From Datnioides undecimradiatus (lineage: Eukaryota > Chordata > Actinopteri > Lobotiformes > Datnioididae), in the NCBI GenBank assembly GCA_008933995.1, contig WARS01000027.1, positions 2,080,001-2,144,000 of the forward strand: a stretch of 64,000 bases of DNA, read 5' to 3'. Position 1 is the stretch's first letter. Each line of letters starts with the position of its first letter. Below, one piece after another: positions 25,784-36,800 of this stretch. Below the pieces are notes generated by a model. The model was given only the letters and a program-made list of their open reading frames with translations, had not been told where the DNA came from and ran no database searches. A program made the position numbers and the translations under genes.

Positions 25784-25946
25784 GCCGCCATCTTGCATTA
25801 CGTCATTTGGAGTCTGTGCAGTAGTGATCTGGGATGTAGAGCTACGGGTATCGAGGTCCCACCCACTTTAGCTGTCAATCACGAAACCACGCCCCCTTTT
25901 CACAGCATCAATAACTGATTCAAACCAAACTGATCAGAGAAATGAT
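25784..25946 (+). mobile_element. Dispersed repeat, copy B
   Basis: Second copy of the element at 18260-18433, same orientation, sharing 'gccgccatcttg', 'agtagtgatc', 'aggtccca' and 'ccccttttcacagc'. Together the copies bracket ifng1rel. Confidence 0.7.
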
Positions 25947-26011
25947 CAGTTGAACAAACACCAGCATAATGAGAACGAGCTGAGATGACACAAACCATCT
26001 GATGACATGGA

Positions 26012-26089
26012 GGGGGCGGGGCTTATCACCTGTACTGCAGCCAGACACCAGGGGGCGGGGCTTATTACCTGTGCTGCAGCCAGACACCA
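26012..26089. repeat. 39-bp tandem duplication containing GC boxes
   Basis: Two adjacent 39-bp units (26012-26050 and 26051-26089) differ at only two bases. Each starts with 'gggggcggggctta', a GC-box-like sequence. Confidence 0.92.
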
Positions 26090-27780
26090 GTGTGGGTGAT
26101 CCAGGTGTTTTAGCTTCCCTTTTTGGGAGCTTTTATGTTGATGATCGTTATATACAAAATATGTCACGGCGTTGAATTTAATGTCTATGAATTAAAGGAT
26201 AATATTGTGTCGTTGTTGTCGAAGGGTGTGGCCCTGTCCAGGTTTTCAAGGTTCTGCAATGGGTTTTGTTGCGCTAATGAATAAATAAACAAACCGTTTA
26301 CTAAAATCTTAAAGCAAAAAAACATTGAACATGTTTAGAAAGCTCATACTGTGCAGACCTGAGATATTAATGTTGCAGCATAGAGACGCTTAGACCTTAT
26401 TTTATTGCACAAACTGAAAATCCTGCGAGGCATCGAATTATTTTAGTTTTTAAATACTACAGTTTTTTTTCTTCAACAAACCAGAAGAATGATTTCTCAC
26501 ACAGACGAGTTTGTTTCAAATGTAGGAGTCTACTGTTAATTCCAGTTAATTAACGTTTACCTAGAAAGCTAACAGCAAGTGTGCGTGTATGTGTGTGTTT
26601 CCCTCAAGTGTGCACCAGTCAGTTTTATTTTCCTGTCTGCCAACCGTCAACACACACACACACCACATCCTCTCCTGTGTGGTGGACGGCTGAATTTCTC
26701 CTGTTTTTTGTGATCATTTATACGTCTCTGATGGTTTTTCACCCACTGACACAGCATGGTCACTCCTCCATAGCCTCCTGCCCTAAAGGTAGATCTGTCC
26801 GGACAAGTCTTACATTGATTGGTGATTTGTTTGGTCACTAACAAGTGAAATAGATTTTAATTTTATACTTCTTAATGTCAAACTGAGATATATAAACAAC
26901 AATAACAATCTTTCTCAAAATATGGACTTACTACCTTTAAACACTCAAAATCTCAAAATAATGATTTAGTGTGTGGAAATAATGGGTCAGTATAAACTGC
27001 AGCATCAAGCTAACGAGTACTGCTAACCTCACACCGCCGCGTGGGACCTCACCATTATTCTGCTGAATCCCAGCTGCAGTTTGTTTGTAAAGGCACTGTT
27101 CTTGTATTGAGTGGTGATTGTCTACGTTAGGCCTCACAGTCACCGTCCACACTGTGTCAGATAAGCTGAGCAACATCAGTTCCTCAGTTCTCTGCCTCCA
27201 TTTGTAGACAGTTAGCAAAGCCACAGTTAGCAGGCTAATCTGCTAGCTTAGTATTGCATAGTATTTATATGTTTATCTAGTTTTATAGACCACATAGGAA
27301 GAAATGTTGCTTTAAGAGTGGATGTCATGTGACCCTCTGCTCCAGAGCAAGGATGTGGCTATTTCCCAGAATCAGCATGTTGGCGTGCAGATCCTGCATC
27401 CATCAAACTGGACATGATACCCCGAGAAAACATTGTGCTGGCAATCATCACGACTAATACGATGCAGCATGAATCAGCTTTTTCATCATTGGAAATATTT
27501 TTTTCCCTCGTTTGATGGAGCTAGTGACATGATGACCCGCAATGAATACAAGTCGCTTTCTTTTGGCTCTGTCTTTGGCCTCCACCAACGCCTGGGGTAC
27601 ATCTTTAGCTCTGCTGTTGTCAGAGTACACATGTGCCAAATGCTCCAGTGTGTTCTGGCTGCTGTTTTGCAGCTGTTCGATGTAAACAAACTGACACGGA
27701 CCAGAATGGCGCCACAAAAAAACTAAAAACTTGGAGCCAAAAAGAAACTAAAAAAACAGTTTTTAGCCCCTGAACAGGAG
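26090..27780. other. Spacer, no gene recognised
   Basis: Mostly AT-rich. At 27454-27717 the minus strand is open (contains EHLAHVYSDNSRAKDVPQAL and VEAKDRAKRKRLVFIAGHHV), ending at a stop. I recognise no family and see no splice partners; it could be a transposase remnant. Confidence 0.4.
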
Positions 27781-27799
27781 AAACACGTCTCCGTTGTGG

Positions 27800-27950
27800 T
27801 GGAGCTGACTCAGCGCGGAGACGGTGGCAGGTTCAGTTTAGTGTTTCGTCAGCGCGAGCGGGGGCGGAGCCACGGGGGCGAAGATCTCACTGTGAGTCTC
27901 AGCAGACGTCCCGGCGACTTAGCAGGAATTTCCGCTGACAGGTGAGGGAA
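27800..27950 (+). promoter_or_regulatory. GC-rich block with kappaB site and splice donor
   Basis: A CpG-rich island in AT-rich surroundings. It contains a GC box (GGGGCGGAGC, 27861-27870), a palindromic NF-kappaB-type site GGAATTTCC (27925-27933), and a consensus plus-strand donor CAG/GTGAGG with the exon edge at 27941. It could be an enhancer, or the promoter and first exon of a plus-strand non-coding RNA running antisense into il26. No coding exon accompanies it. Confidence 0.4.
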
Positions 27951-28490
27951 CAGGTCAGCGTGACTCAGTTTTGCTCTTGGGTGAACCGTTCCTTTAATCC
28001 TTCCACTAACTGGCAAACCCGAAACCGTCAGACTCCAACTGTTTGCATGTAGGAAGCAAAATGTTTCCTTTTCTCCTTGTGTCTTTTCCTCTACACTTCC
28101 TAATTCCCTTGATTCCTTTTTGTTCCCTCTTCTTTCCTTTCCTTCACTTCTTTCTCTTCTACACTCCTCTAATTTTGATTTCTTCTCATCTACTTTAATA
28201 AAATGGTCTTTTCTTTCATTTCCACTCAGCCACTTGTTTCCTTTTTAATTCCCTCCTCTCCTTTCTTCCCATCCTAATTTCACCAACTTCTTCTTTCATT
28301 TATTTTCCCTTTTCCAGTGCATTTCCTTCCCTTTCCTCTCCTCTCCTAACAAGAGATGCAGCGCTCACACACACACAGTGAGCACATTTCTGTTGTAGTA
28401 CCACACCCTGACCAGCAGGTGGCGACATCACCCTAAACTCACAGGTTACCAAACAGAAACCAATGTCACTCATCAATTATATGACAAAAA
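27951..28490. other. Spacer downstream of il26
   Basis: A pyrimidine-rich stretch of T/C words at 28070-28345, then unique-looking sequence up to the il26 3' end. No gene seen. Confidence 0.5.
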
Positions 28491-28495
28491 TCTAA

Positions 28496-28501
28496 TTTAT
28501 T
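28496..28501 (-). terminator. Candidate il26 polyadenylation signal (AATAAA)
   Basis: Minus-strand AATAAA about 480 nt past the il26 stop. The interval 28510-28880 is very A/T-rich with several ATTTA words on the sense strand, as in unstable cytokine mRNAs. Confidence 0.45.
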
Positions 28502-28981
28502 TCACTAAAAATCTGATTCCCATAAATATAGATAAAATAAAAATATATAAAAATATATTTCTTCATATTGTTTTAAATTCAATATATTAAAGTTTCAAGT
28601 ACTTTAAACACTCTGGAGTTTTGCAGTAAATACTCAAAAACAATAAATATTTTCTTAAAAATAACTTATTTTGTAAATAAAGTTATATTAATACTAGTTT
28701 AAAAACATTTTGAAAAATACTTTTATAAAAATATAGGATTATTTTTCCGAGGCCTCGAGCCGAGTCAGCGTCCAGAAGCAAAACGTGACGAGAAAGGAAT
28801 TCAGTTTCCTTCCTTAATAAAACAATAAATCATTAACGTTTTTAGAATTTAAAAGAAATGCTGATATTTAAAATAAAAATAAGAAGGAGCCTTCATGATG
28901 ACGATTACTGGCAGAGGTGATGATGACAATACTGATGATGATAATGAGTCTGTTTGTGATGATGATGATGATGATGATGCT

Positions 28982-31900
28982 CTACAAGATGTGATGCTGT
29001 GCCAGCTCATCAATCCACCTGAGGATGAAGGTGAACTCCCCGATGGCCTTCAGCGCTCCTTCATCTCTCTTCCTCTGCAAACAGCCCGTACAGTTTGTGT
29101 TATTGGTCTATAATAGAAAGTGACAGTATGTGGTATTATAATAAAAGATAAACATGATAAAATAACTGATAGATGGATGAATACCATGTTATTAAAAACA
29201 AACATGGTGACCTGCACATGTTATATTTACACATTCAGTATTGTAAGAAGTGTTATGTTTGTTTTTCAGTTGGCAGGTAAAGGAAAGCACACTTCACAGT
29301 GACGACAGTAGCTGTTAGCCACAATAGTTTGGGCTTTTGTTGCTGGCATAGGTTTAATAATAGTGCCAGTAGTAACAGGGGCAGCAAAATATGTGGTTAT
29401 AGCAGTGTGACTTATTGTATTTGCAGGATTAGCTGCAATATTACAAGAAGCAGTAGTGGAAAACTGTAAAGCAGTATGTTTTGCAGCAGTTGCAGCTTTA
29501 GGCAAAGTGAATGCATTGGCAAGAATAACAATTGATTTGAGATGGTGTGCTCTTCACCTTTGTTAGTAAAGGGACTAGCATCCCCCTTGTTAACCTACAA
29601 GCGCCCTTGTTCATCACTTAGCAAACTGAGTTCAGGAGAAAAGTGATTGTTTAGTAATTTATGTAGTTTGTCTGACTCATTGATCCTTTATTGGACTGAA
29701 GTTTGAAATACCAGTAGCTGAACTGTGTATTGATAATCCATGCTCCATCCGTGCTGTTTGTGGTGCTGAAGTAGCAGACACATTTGTAAATGCGCCTTTT
29801 TAATACTGAAACGCAGAGACACACTGTAGTGTTCCTATAATATTCTCTGGCCTGTACATACTGTAAACACTCAGTTATATACTGTATTTTAGCTTATATA
29901 TCCAATAGAATCGAGTCACCTTCATGATTAAAGCAACAAGTAGTAGCATGTAGTTGTAGAAAAGTAAGAGGATCATAGAGACACACTGCAGGCTATAGTA
30001 TTTCTTAAATATTCTCTGGCCTATATATACTATCAATACTCAGTTATATACTCTATTTTAGTCTATATACTCTACTGAGTAGAGTCACATTCATGGTTAG
30101 AGTGACAACTAGCAGCATTTGGTCACAGAAGAGCGAGAGGATCATAGAGAAACAGTGCTGCCTATATTATGCTTTAAATACTGTCTGGTCTACATATACC
30201 ATAAACACTCTGTTATATACTACATTTTAGCCTATATACTCTATAAAGGAGAATCACTTTCATGATTAGAGTCACAAGTAGCAGCATGTAGTTGCAGAAG
30301 AGCGGGAGGATCATAGGGACACAGTGCTGCTTATAGTGTTTCTATAATATTCTCTGGCCTATACATACTATAACTACTCCATTACATACTTTATTTACTG
30401 TATAAACTCTATAGAGTAGAGCAGTATGTAGTTGAGGAAGAGTGGGAGGATCATATAGACACACTGTGCTGATGAAAACACAACCCCAGATCAAAACATA
30501 ACTTGAGTCATGTCCACAGTTTTTATATCAAGGTTAAATGTAGTAGCAGCAGTAATAATAAACATAGTATAAATTGTAGTAGTATTGATGGTATTGTAGT
30601 ATTGCGCTATTGGTATGATAGTAACAGTAGTAGTAGCACCAACCATAGCAGCAGCTGCAGTGTCAGCAGTAGTAGTGCAAATGGGCCTAGTAGTAACAGC
30701 TGAAGCAGCAGTAATAGTGATGATAGCAGTAGTGGCGGCTGTAGTTGTAGGGGCAGTAGTGTAAGTAGTAACTGTACAAACACTTACCTTTTTAATTTTT
30801 CTTTCCAGTTTCTTGATGCTTTTGGACCATTTTGAAGGTTCAGGGGAGGAAACCTGAGCAAAACATATGCAAAAACAGATCAGAAAGTGTGTTTGGATCT
30901 GAATACACACGTGTGTAGTGTTGCAGTGTTTTCTTTACAGTTGTTTACTCACACAGTGTTGCAGTCTGTGTTGCAGTCGGTACAGCAGGTCATTGTAATG
31001 GTGGGGGAGGAGCTTCTGCACCACCTCTCTACTGAACACACTCCTCTGGTAGACATCGATCACTTCCTGTATCTCCAGCCAGCCAATCGTACGCTGAGGA
31101 TGAGAGAGCACGTTCACACAAAGCCCCACCTGTCACAGTGTGCACTCAGCCTGGGCTAATGAGTTACATATGATCTCAGTCTCACAGTTGTAATTTAGCT
31201 GCTAACAATCTCAGAACCCAAGATGCTATGCTTACGTTATGATGCCATGCTCAGAAACAGCTATTGAGGCCCGTTGTACACGTCGTATGTGACTGAAAGC
31301 TGCTGAATATTCAAAAAAAGAAAAGTTTTCAACTTTTAATTCTCCAGTACGGTGGCAGAATACAGACGGAGAGACTCTGTGAGGAATCCGATTAAGTTAC
31401 AGAGGCTAGCTCAGTGGCTGCTAACTGACTGAGAAGTTTTAACTATAGCAACCAAAAATATTTCCCCAATGAAATCCGAACTGTCCGCCCGACAGGACAG
31501 GTATGTCAGCATAAAAAACATGTTGCTGGTTTGACATGTTTAGAAATTCCAGTAGGAGCGTTGTGCAGAGGTGTTTGTGTTGCAGTGTCAGGTTAGAAAT
31601 GGCTCTGCACAGCTACAGTATTAGACTGGAAATGGTAAAGTATGGTGTGTGGTTGTGGTTGAGGTAAACCAGGCGGACACCGTTCCTGCTGGAGGCTAAA
31701 ACCTCAGCAGAAACAATAACTGATGCTCTCGAGGACCAGATTTCATACAAAAAGCGCTCAGTTATCACTTGACAGACACCGACCATGCAGGGTTACTGAC
31801 CTCAGTGCACTTGGTGCAAAACTTGGGCAGGAGTCTGAGTCGCCCGGAGATTTTCTTTTCTTTCTGCGGATAAAAACATCAACCTCATGAGTCGAACAAC

Positions 31901-32650
31901 AATAAATTTATCATTTTCATCAGTTTGTTTGCAGCCGTGAATCAATTTTGCAAGAAACTTTCAAAATAGGTAGTTACCTAATTACAGGACGGCCACCAAA
32001 TTAAGAGTATTCAAGAGGAAGTGATGTGTTTCTCATGATTTTGTGTCCGTTGTAAGAATTTAATACAGTTCAATGTACATCATTTTAATCAACAAATTTG
32101 TATTATTAACTCTTTTGTTAGTAGCGGTAGTATCTATTTGCAGATGTGTAGACAATATATACATAGATATTAATCTCTAAAAAGTATTTTGGTCTTGAAA
32201 TACAGACAAGTCATCAGTTTCAACTCTGGGTTTTTTACGTGACGTTCGCTGCACTTCTGCTGTGGCAGAGATCTGCAAATGCGTGTGGAGATTTTCCATC
32301 ACGGCCCAGGTGAATTTAACGTACCCTTATTTATAAACTTCACGAAGATCGGCTTTTAGTTATTCAGCCTCACAAGCAGTCGACTACTCGGTTTTCAGTT
32401 TTCCAGAGACCGTAAAGAGACCGTCTACACGTTTACAGCTTAAAGTACGCATTTACAATTTGTTTACACTTTGAAAGATCTATGTACGCATTTACAGATT
32501 TGTCTACACGTTGTTTACTACTTACAGTAGTAATGATAAGTTGTTCCTTTCCTAAAAGTGTTGAGTGATCAGGTGCTGGTGTGTCTGAGTGAATCACATC
32601 GGTGCATCACAACATGATTAAAGGGACTTTTGTTTTGTTTTTGAGTATTG

Positions 32651-32684
<34 letters not shown>

Positions 32685-33740
32685 ATTTTGCTTTAAAAGT
32701 GTTTTTCCATGTTGTGTTTGCAAAGTCACTGATCTGTAACAACTATTGATCAATATTGGAAAAAGTCCTCATGTAATCATTAGTATTTATTGATTAGCCT
32801 TGACATCTGATGACACTGATCACTATGGACTGTACACAGAACCATTTATTGATCCTTTTGCCACAAATTCATTAAAACTGATCAGGAGTAAATAGTGACA
32901 ATCAATAATCCCATTAATTATGTTTGATCAGTCATTGATACCAATTTACCATCAGATTCAAATTAACTAATGTATTGACTCCTGATCAGTGTTTTTACTC
33001 AGCTGATAATTGACCTGACATAAAAAATTGATAAAGTAATCAATCATTGCTGTTAATTTGATTCACAGATTGCTATATTAATTAATAGACAAATCAATAA
33101 CGACCATTGGCATTTACTTGACACTAAGTGAAACAGTGGTTGGCAGAAATATCAATAAAGGTTATTGATCATTAATTCCTGGTAAACTGAAATATTAGTC
33201 TACAGCCTAATCAATAAAAGTTTACTTTTTTAGGTATTGATCAATAAAACTTAAATTAAAATATAAGGATGAAACTGAAGCATTGATTGGCAGACACTGA
33301 TGGGAAATATTATTAATATTTAATAGTTACTGACATATTGATCGGTAAGATAATCAATAAAAGTTCTGTATTTTCTGACAAACTGAACTATTTATTGATT
33401 AGGGTATTGATCATAGAAGTTATGACTGAGTGGATGAAATGCTGACTAATCTGTGAGGATCAGTCTGTAACACCTGAAACTGAGCGTATTGATCTTATTG
33501 AGATTATTGATCTTCAGTCGATCATACAGATAATCAGAGTCATTGATCAGCAGTTATTGATCCTCTTACCGGCAGCTTGTTGATCACCTGTCTGGTCCAG
33601 CCCCACAGGTCTCGGATCAGCTTGGCGGGGATCTCCTGCCTGCAGGTGATGCCTCGCTCATCCGTCGCCGTGGTAACGAGGCCGGCAGTGAAGCTGACGA
33701 GCAGAGCGAGAGCAGACGTCCTGACGAGGAGGAGGAACAT
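28982..33740 (-). CDS. il26: Interleukin-26, five coding exons
   Basis: Exons: 33570-33740, 31801-31863, 30953-31093, 30788-30853, 28982-29074; 57+21+47+22+30 = 177 residues, every intron phase 0, the IL-10-family pattern. MFLLLVRTSALALLVSFTAG is a signal peptide, so this is a secreted helical cytokine; mammalian IL-26 signals through IL20RA/IL10RB. Exon 1 has the first conserved Cys (ITCRQ), exon 2 the KFCTKC pair, and exon 3 the helix text VIDVYQRSVF and a final Cys. Exons 4-5 are basic and end GEFTFILRWIDELAQHHIL. Identity rests on family features plus its place between the interferon-gamma genes and il22. Intron 1 is rich in ATTGAT words and intron 4 holds a 170-bp tandem array. The stop is followed at once by an ATC/GAT triplet run. 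Confidence 0.92.
29815..30475. repeat. 170-bp tandem array in il26 intron 4
   Basis: About four copies of a unit near 170 bp. 'ttctctggcc' or a variant marks each copy at about 29842, 30012, 30182 and 30351. Other shared words are 'actcagttatatact', 'agaggatcatagagaca' and 'agcatgtagttg'. The last copy is shortened. Confidence 0.85.
30535..30780. repeat. Degenerate GTA/GCA triplet tract beside il26 exon 4
   Basis: Interspersed gta, gca, agt and aat triplets keep several frames open. It abuts the exon 4 donor in intron 4. A similar shorter tract is at about 29290-29500. Confidence 0.7.
32652..32684. repeat. (GATT)n tetranucleotide repeat, il26 intron 1
   Basis: About eight GATT units. The following 900 bp of the intron remain unusually dense in ATTGAT and TGATCA words. 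Confidence 0.92.
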
Positions 33741-33772
33741 GCTGGACTGCGGCAGGTTCGCTCCTCTCTGCT

Positions 33773-33780
33773 CCTTTTAT
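33773..33780 (-). promoter_or_regulatory. Candidate il26 TATA box
   Basis: ATAAAAGG-type sequence on the minus strand only about 35-40 bp upstream of the il26 ATG. Used at normal spacing, the 5'UTR would be about 10 nt, so either the leader is very short or the real promoter lies further up. Confidence 0.35.
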
Positions 33781-33784
33781 GCCT

Positions 33785-34570
33785 GGCTCCTCCTCCTCTC
33801 TGCCTCATTCTGTCTCTCTGCTTCTCCTCCTCCCCCGTCTCCCCCCTCTCTGTTGACACTCCCCCCTCTCTTCTTTGTCTTCCTCCTCCTGTTTCAGAAA
33901 TTTCCTAATATCACTGACTCACTGAAATTTCCAAGGAGGCTCAGTGCTGATGTCACCTCCCCTTTCTCTCCTCTCCTCCTTTCCTCCCTTCCCGCTCTCC
34001 CCCTTTCTCTCTTTATTCTCCTCCCTCCTCATGTTTCCTCTTTTCTTCCTGTTGTCCTTTTCCTCTTTCTTCCCACATCTCCACTCCTGTTCTCTCCCGT
34101 CATTCCTCCTTCCTCAGTTCACTTTGAAGTCTAGTTTCTCCTCCTTCTCTCCTCCTGGCCTCCTTCCTTTGTACCCTTTCCCCCTCAGTCTCTCCTATTC
34201 TCCTCCCCTCTCTCCATGTTTACGTTTTTCTCCTCTTGTTTTGGTTCCTCCTTTTCTCCTTTGTCTATTTCCTCCTTTTAACCTCTCCTTCTCTTTTGTT
34301 GCTCCTTTGTGCTTTGAGTTTTCTTTTCTTTTCCCTTCTCTCCTTCCATCCTTCCTTCCTTCCTTCTCTCCTGTTGCTTTTCCTCTTCCTCTCCTTAAGC
34401 AAAAGGAAACAAATTGATCATTTCCTTTTTTCCTTCCTATCTCCTTGTTAGTTTTCCTCTTTCATTCCTTGTTTCCTTCCTCCTCCTCTTCCATCCCTCC
34501 TTTCTGCTCCTCCCTTCTGCACATGCTCAGCAGCCCCATTAAACCTTCCTCCTTCCCCTCTTCTTCTTCT
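33785..34570. repeat. Long pyrimidine-rich tract upstream of il26
   Basis: Nearly 0.8 kb of plus-strand T/C-rich sequence (TCCTCC, TTCC and CTCC words), so the il26 sense strand is purine-rich. The Leu/Ser/Phe/Pro-rich open frames here come from composition only. Confidence 0.85.
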
Positions 34571-36325
34571 CTGTCCTCACCCCGGCGGTGAGGATGTCAC
34601 TTCCTGACGGTTTTAACGGGTTCGTTTTGTGTGTTTTGGTGTTTAGATGAGCCAGCACTAACAAACTAGGTTGTGGCTTCAATCGGTGCAGCCGGGGAAA
34701 CGGTGACTCTGCAGATTTGTTTTCCACCTCGGTTTCAGAAAGCGCCGAGTCGTCGTTGTCCAACCCAGATTAGAGACGGGTCGCAGCTGCCGGCGCGCTG
34801 CCACCATAGAAGAAGAAGAGGAAGAAGAGGAAAAGGGAGAGCACCTGCAACTAACAGAAGACGCTCAGGTGGTTCTTCAAGTGTGTGTGTGTGTGCGTGT
34901 GTGTGTGTGCATGTGTGTTTGTGTGTTGCAGAAGTTCCTGGAAGTCAAAACAGTAACCAGGTCAAGCAGCCGCAGCACAGCTCAGTACACCTACTGTCTG
35001 TCTGTCCGTCTGTCTATCTGTCTGCCTGTCTGTCCATCTGTCTGTCTGTCTGCCTGGCTGGCTGGCTGGCTGTCTGTCTGTCTGTCTGCCCACCCGTCTG
35101 TCTGCCTGTCTGTCTGTCTGTCTGTCCGCCTGTCTGTCCTGACATGTGTGAGTCTCTCAGTCTGTATTTGACTGACAGGTGAGGTTGCAATGCATGCTGG
35201 GAAAGCCTCCAGCGCCCACTAAACTCTATATTTATTATTATAATTGAAATGTTAGTGAAGATGATTTACAGCTGCTGCAGGGGTGCACTCCATTTCTGCA
35301 CCACACACAGGCTGGCCTGTCGGGAGCCGGGCGGGGTGGACGGCGTGCAGACTGTGAACTGTCATCATAACGTGGCCATAAACCCATTCCGTGAACTCAC
35401 CGTGACCTTCGACCTCTGAGTGGCAGGATTCTCTCAGGATGTTCATGTTTTGCGAGGTCCCTGCGAGCTTGACCTTTGACCTTCTGACCTCCAGCATCAG
35501 AGTTCATTGTTGAGGTCGAGCGGACGTTTGAGCCAGTTCCCAGTCAGAGAGAAGCGGTCCAATCAGGATCCAAACCTGCGTCACATGACTCATCACAGGC
35601 TTCAGTTTCTGAAGCTGATGCTCTGACGTCGACGTCTCATTATTACAGTTAATGACAGAAGCAACGAGCTTGTTCTGATCGGAGGAGACGAGGAAATGAC
35701 ATCACGGAGAGACAACGAGTCATAAAACAAGTTAATTAATGAGAACGAAAGTTAAACGAACACTGAGCTTTTTGCTGTTACCCCGGATGTTTGTGACTTC
35801 AAACGCGTCTGCGACCTGAGGTTAAAATGCAGAAACACAGGGATCTTGGCATAATTAGGGTTTCATAGAAATGTTTGAAATGAGCAGCGTTTAACGAGCT
35901 CGTCGGGGGGAGAACATGCACAAGCTAATTAGCATAACGAGACCAAAACATCACAGAGGGGAGCTGTTCATCCATTTAGACCATTTCATTTAGACACAAA
36001 CTATAAAACAATTAAACTCCAGCGAGGATGCTTTTCTCTTTTATGTCTGAGTTTCAATGTTTGTTTGTTTGTTTTCTTACAATTTTTTTTATAGACATTT
36101 TATATTTTATGCTTTTGAAATTGAGCTTTACAGTGTGGCTCCAGTCCAAGAGTTCAAGTTTCAAGTTTCGCTCACCTCTCATTGGCTCCCAGGCGATGAC
36201 GTCACCAGGTTTTGTTGCTCAGGTATGTGCGGTCTGATGGCAGTGGGTTGCTGCTCTGACATCGAAGTCGGGAAAGGGTGACGGCGCAGGTTTGATTTTC
36301 CAGTGGAGTGATGACGTAAAGTCCT

Positions 36326-36366
<41 letters not shown>

Positions 36367-36560
36367 CTCAGGTCTGGGGGTTCTGCCTGTTTTAACACGT
36401 GGCTGCAGAAAAAGAGGTCGCTGACGGCAACTGAAAGTCCGAATTTGCAAGATTTACATTTAAAACGATGCCTCAGCTCCTCGGCAGCATCACGGCAACG
36501 TGCGAAGGTGACGCGCTCAGAAGCTCGTTAATGGGAAAGTATCAAGGTTTCATTGGCAAA
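34571..36560. other. Spacer between il26 and il22, left part
   Basis: No gene. Contains a TG run at about 34880-34910, a (CTGT)n block at 34994-35139, a (CA)n run at about 36330-36364, and otherwise unremarkable sequence. Confidence 0.5.
34994..35139. repeat. (CTGT)n tetranucleotide repeat
   Basis: CTGT units with CCGT, CTAT, CTGC and CTGG variants over about 145 bp. Confidence 0.93.
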
Positions 36561-36800
36561 CCGCCCGTCCACCCGTCCACCACCTGTCCACCCGTCCACC
36601 ACCTGTCCACCACCCGTCCACCACCTGTCCACCCGTCCACCACCCATCCACCCGTCCACCACCCGTCCACCTGTCCACCACCCGTTCACCCATCCACCAC
36701 CTGTCCACCACCTGTCCACCCGTCCACCTGTCCACCACCCGTCCACCACCCGTCCACCACCTGTCCACCACCCGTCCACCTGTCCACCACCAGTCCACCC
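36561..36800. repeat. Minisatellite of CCACCCGTCC / CCACCTGTCC units
   Basis: Unit phrases 'ccacccgtcc', 'accacctgtc' and 'caccacc' alternate for 240 bp without a stop in several frames. The open frames on both strands (His/Pro/Thr-rich one way, Gly/Trp/Val-rich the other) are artefacts. The minus strand is G-rich with short GG runs. Confidence 0.92.

Noticed and set aside
27454-27717. Calling a gene on the minus-strand open stretch
   Set aside because: No recognised family, no splice partners and no promoter; kept only as an observation.
33577-34451. Leu/Ser/Phe/Pro-rich plus-strand open frames
   Set aside because: Compositional artefact of the long pyrimidine tract; il26 exon 1 overlaps the start of the region on the other strand.
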